A stretch of DNA of 64,000 nucleotides from Catenulispora sp. MAP5-51 (lineage in GTDB: Bacteria; Actinomycetota; Actinomycetes; Streptomycetales; Catenulisporaceae): the NCBI RefSeq assembly GCF_041261205.1, contig NZ_JBGCCH010000009.1:248001-312000 (forward strand), read 5' to 3'. Shown piece by piece: positions 34,040 through 42,634 of this stretch (position 1 is its first letter; each line of letters begins with the position of its first letter). A program made the position numbers and the translations under genes. The notes under the pieces are model-generated. The model searched no databases and was not told the DNA's origin. It was given only the letters and a program-made list of their open reading frames with translations.

Positions 34040-34663
34040 ATGAGCACCATGACCGAGAAGGAAACCCCGTACGCGATCGGCGCGGACGTCTCTTGTGCCG
34101 ACGGCGACTGCGGTCGGCTGCACCGAATCATCATGGACCCGGCCACCCGGGCCCTGACCCACCTCGTCGTCGGGCGCGACCCCCATGCCGCCCGCCTGGT
34201 CCCGGTCACGCTGGTGGGCAGCGCCGGGGCCGGATCGATAGTCCTGACGTGCACCGCCTCCGGGTTCGACCTGCTGGAGCCGGCCGAGGCCACCGAGATG
34301 GTGCAGCCCACGGCCCCGGCCGGGGGACCCGTCACCGGCGGCGGCGCGCTCGGCGGGGGCTACCGGGCCCCGGCCAAGCCGGACATGGTCACCTACGACC
34401 GCGTCCCGGCCGGCGAGGTCCAGCTGTGCCGCAACGAGCGGCTGCACGCCGCCGACGGCGACATCGGGCACATCAAGGGCCTGATGGCCGCGCCCGACCA
34501 CCACGTCACCCACATCCTGCTCAGCGAAGGACATCTGTGGAGCCGCAAGGAAGTCGCGGTCCCGATCCGCAACGTGGTCGACGCCACCTACGGCGTCCAG
34601 GTGGACCTGACGCGCGAGGAGCTGAAGGACCTGCCCGCGATCGACCTGACGCGGGCCGGGTGA
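34040..34663 (+). CDS. PRC-barrel domain protein (two repeats)
   Basis: 207 residues made of two similar beta-barrel halves: residues about 10-80 (YAIGADVSCADGDCGRLHRI; ALTHLVVGRDPHAARLVPV) and about 115-195 (LHAADGDIGHIKGLMAAPDHH; HILLSEGHLWSRKEVAVP). PRC-barrels mediate protein or RNA contacts (RimM, photosynthetic reaction centre H subunit). Soluble, no signal peptide. The second half ends with a VDLTREEL motif typical of bacterial stress-associated PRC proteins. Precise role unknown. Confidence 0.85.
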   Translation: MSTMTEKETPYAIGADVSCADGDCGRLHRIIMDPATRALTHLVVGRDPHAARLVPVTLVGSAGAGSIVLTCTASGFDLLEPAEATEMVQPTAPAGGPVTGGGALGGGYRAPAKPDMVTYDRVPAGEVQLCRNERLHAADGDIGHIKGLMAAPDHHVTHILLSEGHLWSRKEVAVPIRNVVDATYGVQVDLTREELKDLPAIDLTRAG

Positions 34664-34667
34664 GGAC

Positions 34668-34699
34668 TCCGGCGGCCGGCCCGACCGTCGGCCGCCGGA
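34668..34699 (+). terminator. Terminator hairpin after the PRC-barrel gene
   Basis: Inverted repeat TCCGGCGGCCG (34668-34678) and CGGCCGCCGGA (34689-34699), 10-nt loop, 4 nt past the stop codon. No U-run. Confidence 0.65.
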
Positions 34700-35160
34700 C
34701 CGTCCGGCGAACAAGGCTGGTGCTTAGTGCGGCGCCAGACGGGGAGCCGGGCACACGCAAGGACGGCGGCGTGCGAAGGCGCGCGCCGCGCCGAACGGCC
34801 GGCCGGCGGACAGCCGGACCGGACCAGAGCGGACCCGGGACCGCAGGCGGGTGCGGCCCCGGGTCCGCTGCGCCAAGTGTGGAGGCGGCGCGGCATGGCG
34901 CGCAGTCGATTCGAGAGGGTTGGCGGCGAATGGCGCTTGACATGTCCGTTCGGAGTCCTCTTCCGGCGTCGCACGGACTGGCCGGAGGCGGCGACGGCGG
35001 TCGCCGGGACAGACGTGAGCGTGGCGTGAGGATGCGGGTGAGTTGGGGACGCCTCGCCCGGTGGGCGGCCGTCCGCTGCGGGATGCGGTAGGTACGGGGC
35101 CTGCGATGATGCCCCGGACCGGCGGTCGTGAGGGTTCCGACCGCCGATTCTCGATGATGT
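34700..35160. other. Non-coding gap with a second hairpin
   Basis: No gene is supported between the convergent PRC-barrel and kinase genes. A 12-bp inverted repeat AGCGGACCCGGG / CCCGGGTCCGCT (34828-34839 and 34858-34869, 18-nt loop) is a further terminator candidate. Short open frames here have no ribosome site or recognisable domain. Confidence 0.5.
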
Positions 35161-35285
35161 GCTGTCCGGTACCGCTGTCCGGTGACGCGTTGCCCTATGG
35201 CGTTGTCCCGTGACGGGCTGTCCGATGGCGCTGTCCGGTGACGCGCTGCCCGGTGACGATGTCCCGTGACGCGCTGCCCGATGGC
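35161..35285. repeat. Degenerate 13-15 bp tandem repeat
   Basis: About nine units related to GCTGTCCGGTGACGC (variants GCTGTCCGATGGC, GATGTCCCGTGACGC, GCTGCCCGGTGAC) alternate in 13- and 15-bp lengths and stop 8 nt before the 3' end of the Ser/Thr kinase gene. Non-coding. Confidence 0.75.
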
Positions 35286-35293
35286 TCCGGCGC

Positions 35294-36787
35294 TCAGCTG
35301 TGGCTTGAACTAGCCGCCGTAGTAGCCGCCGGCGAGCTGTGCGTCGTCGAAGGGCTCGACGACGGCGCCGCGGACGAGCTGGTGGTGCTGCTCGGCGAGC
35401 TCGGCGCGGACGTGCTCTGCGTCGTCGAGGCGCTGGTGCTCGCGGTCGTGCTCGGGACGCTGGTCGGGGCCGAGGTCGGGACCGGCGTCGTCGGCATCGG
35501 CGGGGAGCTGGTCGTCGGCGTCGGGGTGGTCGTCGGGGTCTGCGACGTCGTGGTGGTCTCGACCGAGCGGGTCAGCGGCGACTGGCTGGTGCTGGTCCCG
35601 ACCGAGGCCGCCGGCGGCGTGCCCGGGTTGTGGTTTCCGTTGCGCAGCACCAACACCAGCGCCGTCGCCAGAGCCGCGATGACCGCGACCGACAGCAGCC
35701 CGGCGACCAGCCCGGCACCGCCGGCCCCGTTGCGCGCCCCGTGCGGCGGCTCGCCGACCCCGATGCGCTCCGCGGTCCGCTCGCCGACCGGCTCCAAGCG
35801 TGCCGTGGGCCGGGTCGCCCCCGCGTTGAGCACCAGCGTCGGATCGGGCGCCGGGCCGGGTGTGATGAGCGGATCGTTGTCCGGTTGCGGGAAGACCGCG
35901 ATGCCTTCGTAGTCCAGGATCTCGGCGGCGCTTTGCGCTATGGCCGCCGTCAGGTCGGCGGGCAGCCAGGCGCCCTCCGGCACACTGTCGGCCATCCGCC
36001 CGATGATCTGCGCGGTGCTGGGCCGCCGCGCCGGCTCCTTGGCCAGGCACACGGCGATCAGCGGCGCCAGCGAGTCCGGCACGCCGGACAGGTCCGGCTC
36101 GCCGTGCGCGATGCGGTAGAGGAGGGCGTGCTCCGGCCCGCCGCCGAACGGATTGCGACCGGTGGCGGCGTAGGCCAGGACCGTACCGAGGGAGAAGACG
36201 TCGGTGGCGCCGGTGAGCTCCCACCCCTGCGTCTGCTCCGGCGACATGAACCCCGGCGAGCCGATGATGGTGCCGACGTCCGTCCGCGTCAGATCCGCCG
36301 CCGCGATGACCCGGGAGATGCCGAAGTCGATGACGTGCGGACCGTCCACGGCCAGCATCACGTTCGACGGCTTCATGTCCCGGTGCACCACACCCGCGGC
36401 ATGGATCTCGGCCAGCGCCCGCGCCAGCCCGTAGGCCAGCACCCGCAGCGAGGTCTCCGGCAGCAGCGAACCGGCACCCACCACCGCCCGCAGCGTCAAC
36501 CCGGACACATAGGCGGTCGCCAGCCACGGCGTCGCCGCCTCCGGATCAGCGTCCACGACCGCGGCGGTGAACCGCCCCGACACCAGCCGCGCCGCCGCGA
36601 CCTCCTGCCGGAACCGCCGCCGGAACTCCCGGTCCTGAGCCAACTCGGCCTTGACCACCTTCACCGCGACAGTCCGCCCGCCGCGCGTCCGTCCCAGGAA
36701 CACCTGCCCCATGCCCCCGGCGCCCAGCCGCGCGATCAGCACATAAGGACCCACAGTGCGCGGATCCCCTGCCCTCAGCGGTTCCAC
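35294..36787 (-). CDS. Membrane-anchored Ser/Thr protein kinase (PknB-type, no PASTA)
   Basis: 497 residues. Kinase domain (about 12-265): Gly loop LGAGGMGQVFLG, ATP Lys in VAVKVVK, catalytic HRDMKPSNVML, DFGIS (Mg-binding Asp), activation-loop end GSPGFMSPEQ. After a linker comes one membrane helix (about 350-375, AGLVAGLLSVAVIAALATAL) and an extracellular tail of about 115 residues almost entirely Ser, Thr, Pro and Ala. No PASTA or other sensor domain. It probably phosphorylates cytoplasmic proteins in response to wall or surface cues. No PP2C phosphatase gene is adjacent. Confidence 0.95.
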   Translation of the reverse strand: MEPLRAGDPRTVGPYVLIARLGAGGMGQVFLGRTRGGRTVAVKVVKAELAQDREFRRRFRQEVAAARLVSGRFTAAVVDADPEAATPWLATAYVSGLTLRAVVGAGSLLPETSLRVLAYGLARALAEIHAAGVVHRDMKPSNVMLAVDGPHVIDFGISRVIAAADLTRTDVGTIIGSPGFMSPEQTQGWELTGATDVFSLGTVLAYAATGRNPFGGGPEHALLYRIAHGEPDLSGVPDSLAPLIAVCLAKEPARRPSTAQIIGRMADSVPEGAWLPADLTAAIAQSAAEILDYEGIAVFPQPDNDPLITPGPAPDPTLVLNAGATRPTARLEPVGERTAERIGVGEPPHGARNGAGGAGLVAGLLSVAVIAALATALVLVLRNGNHNPGTPPAASVGTSTSQSPLTRSVETTTTSQTPTTTPTPTTSSPPMPTTPVPTSAPTSVPSTTASTSASTTQSTSAPSSPSSTTSSSAAPSSSPSTTHSSPAATTAASSSHS

Positions 36788-36964
36788 CTCGCGGACCTCC
36801 CCGATCGGTCGTCTCTACCAGTAGTAGTCCAGCATCGCAGTGAACAGAAGCACCGAGTGTGCACAAAGCCCTCAACCGTCACCGCTCCACCCGATCGGGC
36901 GGTTCGGCGCACCGTCGGGCGGGTGACGGTCGTTGAGAGTGGCCGCGAATGGCAGGATCGCGGG

Positions 36965-37417
36965 ATGGCCACGCTGCTGATCGTCCACCACACGCCCTCT
37001 CCTACCCTTCAGGCGATGTTCGAGGCCGTCCTCGCGGGCGCGACCGACGACCAGATCGAAGGCGTGACCGTGGTGCGGCGCCCGGCCCTGGCCGCCACGG
37101 CGGTGGACGTCCTGAATGCCGACGCGGTGATCGTGGGGACGCCGGCGAACATCGGCTACATGAGCGGCGCCCTGAAACACTTCTTCGACCAGGTCTACTA
37201 CCCGTGCCTGGACGCGACGAAGAAGCTCCCGTACGCCGCTTACGTCCACGGCAACAACGACACCGCCGGCGCGCTGCGGGCGATCGAGTCGATCGCCGGC
37301 GGCATGGGGTGGGAGCGGGTGTTCCGGCCGGTGACGGTGACCGGGGAGGCTTCGAAGGCTGATCTGGAGGCGTGCTGGGAGTTGGGGGCGACGGTCGCGG
37401 CGGGGCTGATGGAGTGA
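36965..37417 (+). CDS. Flavodoxin-like / NAD(P)H-dependent oxidoreductase family protein
   Basis: 150 residues with a flavodoxin fold: phosphate-binding loop VHHTPSPTLQAM at the N-terminus (the usual TxT is shifted to HTPSPT), then DAVIVGTPANIGYMSGALKHFFD, the characteristic isoalloxazine loop, and PYAAYVHGNNDTAGALRAIESI. Probably binds FMN and reduces quinones or nitro compounds. ATG 36965 with nearby GGAT; no operon partner. Confidence 0.85.
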   Translation: MATLLIVHHTPSPTLQAMFEAVLAGATDDQIEGVTVVRRPALAATAVDVLNADAVIVGTPANIGYMSGALKHFFDQVYYPCLDATKKLPYAAYVHGNNDTAGALRAIESIAGGMGWERVFRPVTVTGEASKADLEACWELGATVAAGLME

Positions 37418-37439
37418 GCGGGGGAGCCCGTCGGCGCCG

Positions 37440-39077
37440 CTAGCGCCACATCGCGATGGGCCGGTGGTCGTCGCCGGTGCCATCCACGGCTACCTGCACG
37501 TAATCGCCGTCGACGACGAACAGGCCGCCGCCGCCCCACCCGAACCTGTTGTCGCCGGAGATGACGTAGGCCATCGTGACGCGTCCCGTGCCCGGGTCCA
37601 GCCGGACGATCCGCGGACGGTCCCAGCCCGGCGTGGCGACGTACAGTCCGTCCGGCTGAAGGTCCGTCGCCACTGGATTCGAGGACGTCCACTGCCCGTC
37701 CTCGCTGTCCGCCGCGTTCTGCCAGACGCGCTGTCCGTCCGCCAGCGAGAACGCGGCCATCTGGTCGTTGCCGCCGGCGAGCGTCACCGGAGTGATCAGA
37801 AGGCCGTCCGTGACCACGGCGCGCGGGGCCGGTGCGTTCTGGAGCTGAGCGGCCGTGGGCTCGACGACCACGATGTCCTCGTCCGGCTGGGCGGTCGGGA
37901 TCGCAGTACGTTGACGGCCCTGCGCGTCGTAGGAGACGACGAGGTCCACGGGCCGCGACGCCTGATCGGACACGTGCACGACCGCGGGATCCACGGACAG
38001 CACCTCCCGCGCGTTCAAGGTGCCCGGAACCGACAGCTTCGCCTCCCAGCGGACGGCTCCGGTCCCCGCGTCGAGCGCGACCGTCTCCCCGCCGGAGCCG
38101 CAGCCTTCGATGGTCAGCACCAGGCTCGCATCAGCCGCCACCGCGTCCTCGGCACAGGAATCCGTCGCCGTGCTGCGCCAGCGCGGCGTCCCGTCGCGGA
38201 GCGAGACGGCCCGGATCCCGTGGTCCTCCCTCAGGAAGGCGGCATCCCCGGCGACGGCGATGTCGTCGGAGTACGTCGTGAGGAGGTCGGAGAACGCTGA
38301 GGCTTCACGGTCGACGGTCCACAGCTGCCTGCCGGTCTGCAGATCGATGCCCGCGACCTCCGTGCACGGCTGCCCGTCGGCCCGATAGGCGACCAGTCCG
38401 ATGTGCTCGGACACGGTGCGGCTGACGGCGCACACGGTGTCTTGGCCGGGGATCGGGAAGGTCCATTCGACGTGTCCGTCACCGGCGGCGTAGGCGATGA
38501 CCGCGTCGGTCCGTACACGGACGACCGTCTGGCCGTCCGCCCAGGCGCCCACCGCGGAGACCGTCGACGGCCGGTCCGGCGCGGCGGCCCACCGGACATG
38601 CGGCACGTGCAGGCCGCCGATCGAAAGGCTGGCCTCGCCGGTCCGCTGCCAGTGATAGACGAACACGCCGGGGAGCATGCCGATGACGGCACCGGCGGCG
38701 AGGATCGCGAAGGGGAGCCTCTTGCGCAAGCTAGTCGGCCACCACTTCACGGCAGCCGACAAGAGGGCGCCGATCACGAAGAACGGGCCGATGGCCAGGA
38801 AGAAGATCGACGGGAACCCGGGCGACAAGGCGCACCCCGACTTCGGCCCCCGAGCGTGGCACGCGCCGATATGCGGCCCGGAGACCGCGGCATGCCAGCC
38901 GAGGATGTTCATCGCCACAGCGAAGCCGATCGCCAGGCCGGCAGCCAGTAAGAGGGCGGCCCCGGCCGACCGCCGCCGGTCGCGCGTCGTCGATTCCCCC
39001 GGCCCCGCGAGGTCTCCCTGTGATGCCTGCGATGACTGCGATGACTGCGATGCCTTGCCCTGAACCTGCTTCCCCAT
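37440..39077 (-). CDS. Membrane protein with PQQ-like beta-propeller domain
   Basis: 545 residues. The N-terminus is Ser/Gln-rich (QSSQSSQASQ), followed by three helices (about 37-60, 80-105, 115-140) and an outside domain of PQQ/WD-like blades (TGRQLWTVDR, DGTPRWRST, TGAVRWEAKL, DGQRVWQNAA). The repeated W-centred blade motif is the mark of PQQ-binding-like propellers; there is no catalytic motif for a true PQQ dehydrogenase, so it is likely a binding or assembly scaffold. Unique gene orientation; no partner recognised. Confidence 0.85.
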   Translation of the reverse strand: MGKQVQGKASQSSQSSQASQGDLAGPGESTTRDRRRSAGAALLLAAGLAIGFAVAMNILGWHAAVSGPHIGACHARGPKSGCALSPGFPSIFFLAIGPFFVIGALLSAAVKWWPTSLRKRLPFAILAAGAVIGMLPGVFVYHWQRTGEASLSIGGLHVPHVRWAAAPDRPSTVSAVGAWADGQTVVRVRTDAVIAYAAGDGHVEWTFPIPGQDTVCAVSRTVSEHIGLVAYRADGQPCTEVAGIDLQTGRQLWTVDREASAFSDLLTTYSDDIAVAGDAAFLREDHGIRAVSLRDGTPRWRSTATDSCAEDAVAADASLVLTIEGCGSGGETVALDAGTGAVRWEAKLSVPGTLNAREVLSVDPAVVHVSDQASRPVDLVVSYDAQGRQRTAIPTAQPDEDIVVVEPTAAQLQNAPAPRAVVTDGLLITPVTLAGGNDQMAAFSLADGQRVWQNAADSEDGQWTSSNPVATDLQPDGLYVATPGWDRPRIVRLDPGTGRVTMAYVISGDNRFGWGGGGLFVVDGDYVQVAVDGTGDDHRPIAMWR

Positions 39078-39172
39078 GAGCCCCGTCCCCCGACCACTCG
39101 AGTTCTGACGCAGCTCAGAGTAGACCGCGCCGCCGTCGGGACCGACGGCGGCGCAGCCCCGAAAAGCGGTCC

Positions 39173-39592
39173 CTACAGCTGGTAGAAGTCGCTGTAGTGG
39201 TCCGGCGAGTACCACACCTCCCCGGTGTCCATGTCCACGACGATCCGCACCGCGTCGCGGTGCGCGCCGCACGCACGCGGGTTGACGTCGAACTCCTGGA
39301 AGCTGTCGCCGGCGGGCAGCTGGCCGTCGTCGTTGTAGTAGGTGCCGCCGGCGTAGTTGCACTCGCCGTTCGGCCAGTCGTACCAGCCGCGCGAGCTCGG
39401 GTAGTTCATGGACTGCCAGGTCGAGTTCGCCGAGGCCGCGGCGGCGCAGCCGCTGACGTTGCACGAGCTGTACACGGTCGCGTTGGCGGCGGGGCTGGCG
39501 ATGACGGTGACGGTGAGGGCGGACGCGGTGGCGGCGACGGCCACGGCGAGGCGTTTCGTCCAGGACAGGCCAAGGCGGCGCTGGGTCGACAT
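39173..39592 (-). CDS. Secreted guanyl-specific ribonuclease (T1/Sa family)
   Basis: 139 residues. ATG 39592 has GGAGG 7 nt upstream and starts a signal peptide (RRLGLSWTKRLAVAVAATAS...ASPAANA). The mature part, about 95 residues, ends with the RNase Sa-type core: Glu in DSFQEFDVNP (general base), Arg in AVRIVVDM, and His in SPDHYSDF (general acid). Four Cys (SSC, SGC, GEC, RAC) suggest two disulfides. It cleaves RNA after G. In known systems a barstar-like inhibitor protects the cell; none is seen nearby, and export itself may suffice. Confidence 0.88.
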   Translation of the reverse strand: MSTQRRLGLSWTKRLAVAVAATASALTVTVIASPAANATVYSSCNVSGCAAAASANSTWQSMNYPSSRGWYDWPNGECNYAGGTYYNDDGQLPAGDSFQEFDVNPRACGAHRDAVRIVVDMDTGEVWYSPDHYSDFYQL

Positions 39593-39769
39593 GGAACCTC
39601 CAGTCGTGGGGAAGGTGGTCACCGACACCATGACGCCGATTCGGGGTCTTCGCTACAGGGCAATCCCTGAACATCGGGCCCTGATGCAAAGATTCACCCA
39701 TCAGGGGCCGGATACGTTCCATGCACGTCGCCGGGCGTTTGCCGAAGGTCTTTGATCGGATACAGAGCG

Positions 39770-40576
39770 CTACTTCAGGCTCGGCTTCGCAGCCTTCCAG
39801 GCCTTGCGCACCCGCTTGTCGAAGTCCCGCGAATCGCAGCGCACCAGCCCGATCAGCACCCCGTAGGTGAACGCGTTCTCTCCGGCCTGGTGCGCGCCGG
39901 CGGCCAGGTCGGTGAGCGCCGAGGCGGCGACCACCCGGTCGTGCTCCTCGCCGAGCACATCCTGTAGCGCCTTGATCGGCTTGGCGCCAGGCAGCCCCAT
40001 CGCGTCGGCGGCGTAGCGGGCCCGGCGTGCGGCCTTGCGCGCGTCGTGCATCGCGGTGTCCCGTTCGGCGCCGTGCGGCATCGGCAGTGCCGCGCGCATC
40101 CGCTTGCGGACCCGCCGGTGCAGGTGCGACAGGTCGGGGTCCTTGCCGGGCTTCGCCGATGCGAAGTACGCCTCGAGGTTCCTCAGGAGCCTGCGATAGC
40201 GCGGCGAGTCCAGGGCCTCGGTCACGAGTCCGAGTGCTGATTCCCGCTCCAGCGCGAAGACCGCCTCGACCCGCTCCCGCACCGGGCCCTGGACGTACTC
40301 CGGCGGCGTGCGCTCCAGCAGGTCCAGCACCCGCTCGGCCAGCACCTCGGCCTCGCGCGCGGGCCCGAGCGCGTCGCCGAGCCAGCCCAGCTCCTCCACC
40401 AGGGCCAGGCGTTTCTTCTCGCCGGGCAGCACGTCCTGGAACGTCCGCAGGTTCGCGCGCAGCGTCCGGGCCGCGACCCGCATTTTGTGCACGGCGTCGT
40501 GCCGGTCGTCGCGGACGTCCGGTTCCAGCGTGGCCAGCGCGCCGGCCTGGGCGCGCAGCGATGTCAGCAGGCTCAT
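39770..40576 (-). CDS. CHAD domain protein
   Basis: 268 residues, all helical. Conserved His-rich helices typical of CHAD: HKMRVAARTLRANLRTF near the N-terminus and HDARKAARRARYAADAMG in the second half. CHAD domains bind polyphosphate and often target granules. Start ATG 40576 shares ATGA with the stop of the upstream lipoprotein gene, so it is translated with it. No CYTH triphosphatase domain or ppk gene is present nearby. Confidence 0.92.
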   Translation of the reverse strand: MSLLTSLRAQAGALATLEPDVRDDRHDAVHKMRVAARTLRANLRTFQDVLPGEKKRLALVEELGWLGDALGPAREAEVLAERVLDLLERTPPEYVQGPVRERVEAVFALERESALGLVTEALDSPRYRRLLRNLEAYFASAKPGKDPDLSHLHRRVRKRMRAALPMPHGAERDTAMHDARKAARRARYAADAMGLPGAKPIKALQDVLGEEHDRVVAASALTDLAAGAHQAGENAFTYGVLIGLVRCDSRDFDKRVRKAWKAAKPSLK

Positions 40577-41556
40577 GTGGTGAATCCCATGTGCACGTGG
40601 TCGTGATGGGTCGGGTCGCTGAAGAACTGCGGGCCCGACAGCTGCCGGGGCCCGCCGACGTTGTACGAGCCGAGCGCGGCCGCCCGGCGCATGAGGTTGT
40701 CAACGAGGGCGGTCGGCGTCGCGGGGTCCACGACAGCGTGTCCGTCAATGCGCCAGACGTCAACCGCCCGGCCGCGCGGATGGTCGGACAGGCGGTTGGT
40801 GCCGAAGACGTAGATCGGGTGGCCGGAGCGCACCACGCTCACCATCAGCTCGTGCTCCTGCGACAGCTCCAGCAGCACGTTCAGGACGCTGTCGTGCACC
40901 TGGCCGCTGCGCACGTCGGCCAGGCCGGCCGGCGGCAGGCTCACACGGGAGGAGGCGAGCAGGGCCTTCGCGGCGGCGGTGGGGGTCGTGGTCGGCGGTC
41001 CCGGCTGCGAGGGGTTCACCTGCGTCACCTTCCACTGCGGACTCGCCTGCACCAGGCGCACGTCGTAGGTGGCGACGCTGGTGACGACCAGGACGCTCGC
41101 CGAGGTGTCGAGCAGGCCGCCGTACTGCGCGTCGTACACCAGCAGGTCGGGGCGGTTCAGCTCGGCCACGATGTGCTGAACGGCCACCGCTTTGACGTCG
41201 GGGTTCAGCTCGCCCGGGCCCGGCGTCCACAGCGCGGCCGGAGTCGGGACGCTCGGCGAGGCGGCCGGGGACGACGGGCCGCCGGGGGTGACCGTCGGCG
41301 ACGGCGCGGTCGAGGTGGCGGTCGGGGACGGGGCCGGTGCCGGGGATGCGGAGCCTGACGCCGTTGCCGTGGCCGCTGACGTCGGCGAAGCAGGCGATGC
41401 GGACGAAGCCGGTGACGTCGGTGACGTCGCCCCGGTGGTCGGCGAACTCGTCGCCGCACCCCCGGCGTTGCCGTGCGAGGAGTCGCACGCCGCCGCGCCC
41501 AGTGCCGCGCCGAGCGCCGCGATGCCGCCCCGGAGAATCGTCCGCCTTGTACTCAT
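40573..41556 (-). CDS. Lipoprotein with M15/D,D-peptidase-like C-terminal domain
   Basis: 327 residues. Lipoprotein signal with twin-Arg start (STRRTILRGGIAALGAALGAAAC; lipidated Cys about 24). A Ser/Thr/Pro/Ala linker follows (about 30-110), then a domain with ALLASSRVSLPP, and a C-terminus resembling zinc D,D-peptidases: SVVRSGHPIYVFGTNRLSDH...GRAVDVW and HHDHVHMGF, providing His/Asp/His metal ligands. Probably acts on peptidoglycan stem peptides at the outer membrane face of the cell membrane. The stop is coupled to the CHAD gene. Confidence 0.78.
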   Translation of the reverse strand: MSTRRTILRGGIAALGAALGAAACDSSHGNAGGAATSSPTTGATSPTSPASSASPASPTSAATATASGSASPAPAPSPTATSTAPSPTVTPGGPSSPAASPSVPTPAALWTPGPGELNPDVKAVAVQHIVAELNRPDLLVYDAQYGGLLDTSASVLVVTSVATYDVRLVQASPQWKVTQVNPSQPGPPTTTPTAAAKALLASSRVSLPPAGLADVRSGQVHDSVLNVLLELSQEHELMVSVVRSGHPIYVFGTNRLSDHPRGRAVDVWRIDGHAVVDPATPTALVDNLMRRAAALGSYNVGGPRQLSGPQFFSDPTHHDHVHMGFTT

Positions 41557-41650
41557 ACGCTTCAGTATCCGTCAGAATCCGCGCGGGACCGCGAAAGAGG
41601 GCGCCGTCGCGCGGCTGACGAGCCGTCGTGCCGGGAGTACCGTGCCAGGT

Positions 41651-42430
41651 ATGACGCTGCTGGCCCAGCTGGCCGAGGCGGTCGCCGCCGGGACGATCGA
41701 GGTGGTCGACCTCACCGCGCCGCTGTCGCACGAGACGCCGATCCTGCACCTGCCCGAGCCCTTCACCAACACGGTCGAGTTCTCCCTCCGCGAGATCAGC
41801 CGCTATGACGAGCGCGGCCCCGCCTGGTACTGGAACGACATCGTCACCGGCGAGCACGTCGGGACCCACTTCGACGCCCCGGTGCACTGGATCACCGGCC
41901 GCGACGGCGAGGACGTCTCGCAGGTCGCGCCGCGCCGGCTGATCGGCCCCGCGGTGGTCCTGGACGCCTCCGACCGCGCCGCCTCCGACCCCGACCACCT
42001 GCTGCAGGTGGAGGACGTGCAGGAGTGGGAGGCCAAGCACGGCCCGCTGCCCGAGGGCGGCTGGCTGCTGTACCGCACCGGCTGGGACGCCCGCGCCGGC
42101 GACCAGGCCGCGTTCCTGAACGCGAACGAGACCGGTCCGCACAGCCCCGGCTTCTCCGCCGAGTGCGCGAAATGGCTCGCGGAGGAGACGCCGCTGCGGG
42201 GCATCGGGGTGGAGACCGTCGGTACCGACGCCGGCGCCGCCCACGGCTTCGACCCGCCGTTCCCCTGCCACTCCTTCATGCTCGGCGCCGGGAAGTACGG
42301 CCTGACGCAGCTGCGCAACCTGGACCGGCTGCCCGCGCGCGGCGCCGTGCTGATCGCCGCGCCGCTGCCGATCGTGCGGGGCTCCGGGAGCCCGGCGCGG
42401 GTGCTGGCGCTGGTCGAGCGGGAGGCGTGA
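41651..42430 (+). CDS. Cyclase-family metal-dependent hydrolase (kynurenine formamidase-like)
   Basis: 259 residues. The signature HxGTHxDxPxH is present as EHVGTHFDAPVHW; this binds the catalytic metal in KynB/cyclase (PF04199) enzymes. Start region VDLTAPLSHETPIL is also typical. It could hydrolyse an amide or lactone. ATG 41651 lies 94 nt from a divergent lipoprotein gene. A TPP enzyme follows after 204 nt in the same direction; a shared pathway is possible but not shown. Confidence 0.88.
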   Translation: MTLLAQLAEAVAAGTIEVVDLTAPLSHETPILHLPEPFTNTVEFSLREISRYDERGPAWYWNDIVTGEHVGTHFDAPVHWITGRDGEDVSQVAPRRLIGPAVVLDASDRAASDPDHLLQVEDVQEWEAKHGPLPEGGWLLYRTGWDARAGDQAAFLNANETGPHSPGFSAECAKWLAEETPLRGIGVETVGTDAGAAHGFDPPFPCHSFMLGAGKYGLTQLRNLDRLPARGAVLIAAPLPIVRGSGSPARVLALVEREA

Positions 42431-42441
42431 CGCGGCGGGGG

Positions 42442-42496
42442 CATGGTTGCGGGGGCACGGTCGCGGGGCACGGTCGCGAGGTCATGGCCGCGGGGA
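42442..42496. repeat. Short tandem repeat of CACGGTCGCGGGG-like units
   Basis: Four units of 13-14 bp (CATGGTTGCGGGGG, CACGGTCGCGGGG, CACGGTCGCGAGGT, CATGGCCGCGGGG) right after the cyclase gene stop. Confidence 0.6.
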
Positions 42497-42589
42497 CACT
42501 GCGGCGGAGCGGGCTCCAGAAGCACCAGGGGCACGCGCCCCCGCCGCGCGCTCCCCGTCCGAACCCTGACCCATCGTTGTGAGGCGCCG

Positions 42590-42613
42590 CGCGGAGGGTA
42601 GGAACCCTCCGCG
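42590..42613 (+). promoter_or_regulatory. Hairpin in the leader of the TPP-enzyme gene
   Basis: Perfect 10-bp stem CGCGGAGGGT / ACCCTCCGCG with a 4-nt loop, ending 21 nt before the start codon. It may be a cyclase terminator, an operator or a translational control hairpin. It does not contain the conserved TPP-riboswitch (thi-box) sequence. Confidence 0.45.
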
Positions 42614-42634
42614 TCCCGAGCGATCGGAGGACCC

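Noticed and set aside
42590-42634. TPP riboswitch before the TPP enzyme
   Set aside because: Only a simple 10-bp hairpin is present; the conserved thi-box helices are absent.
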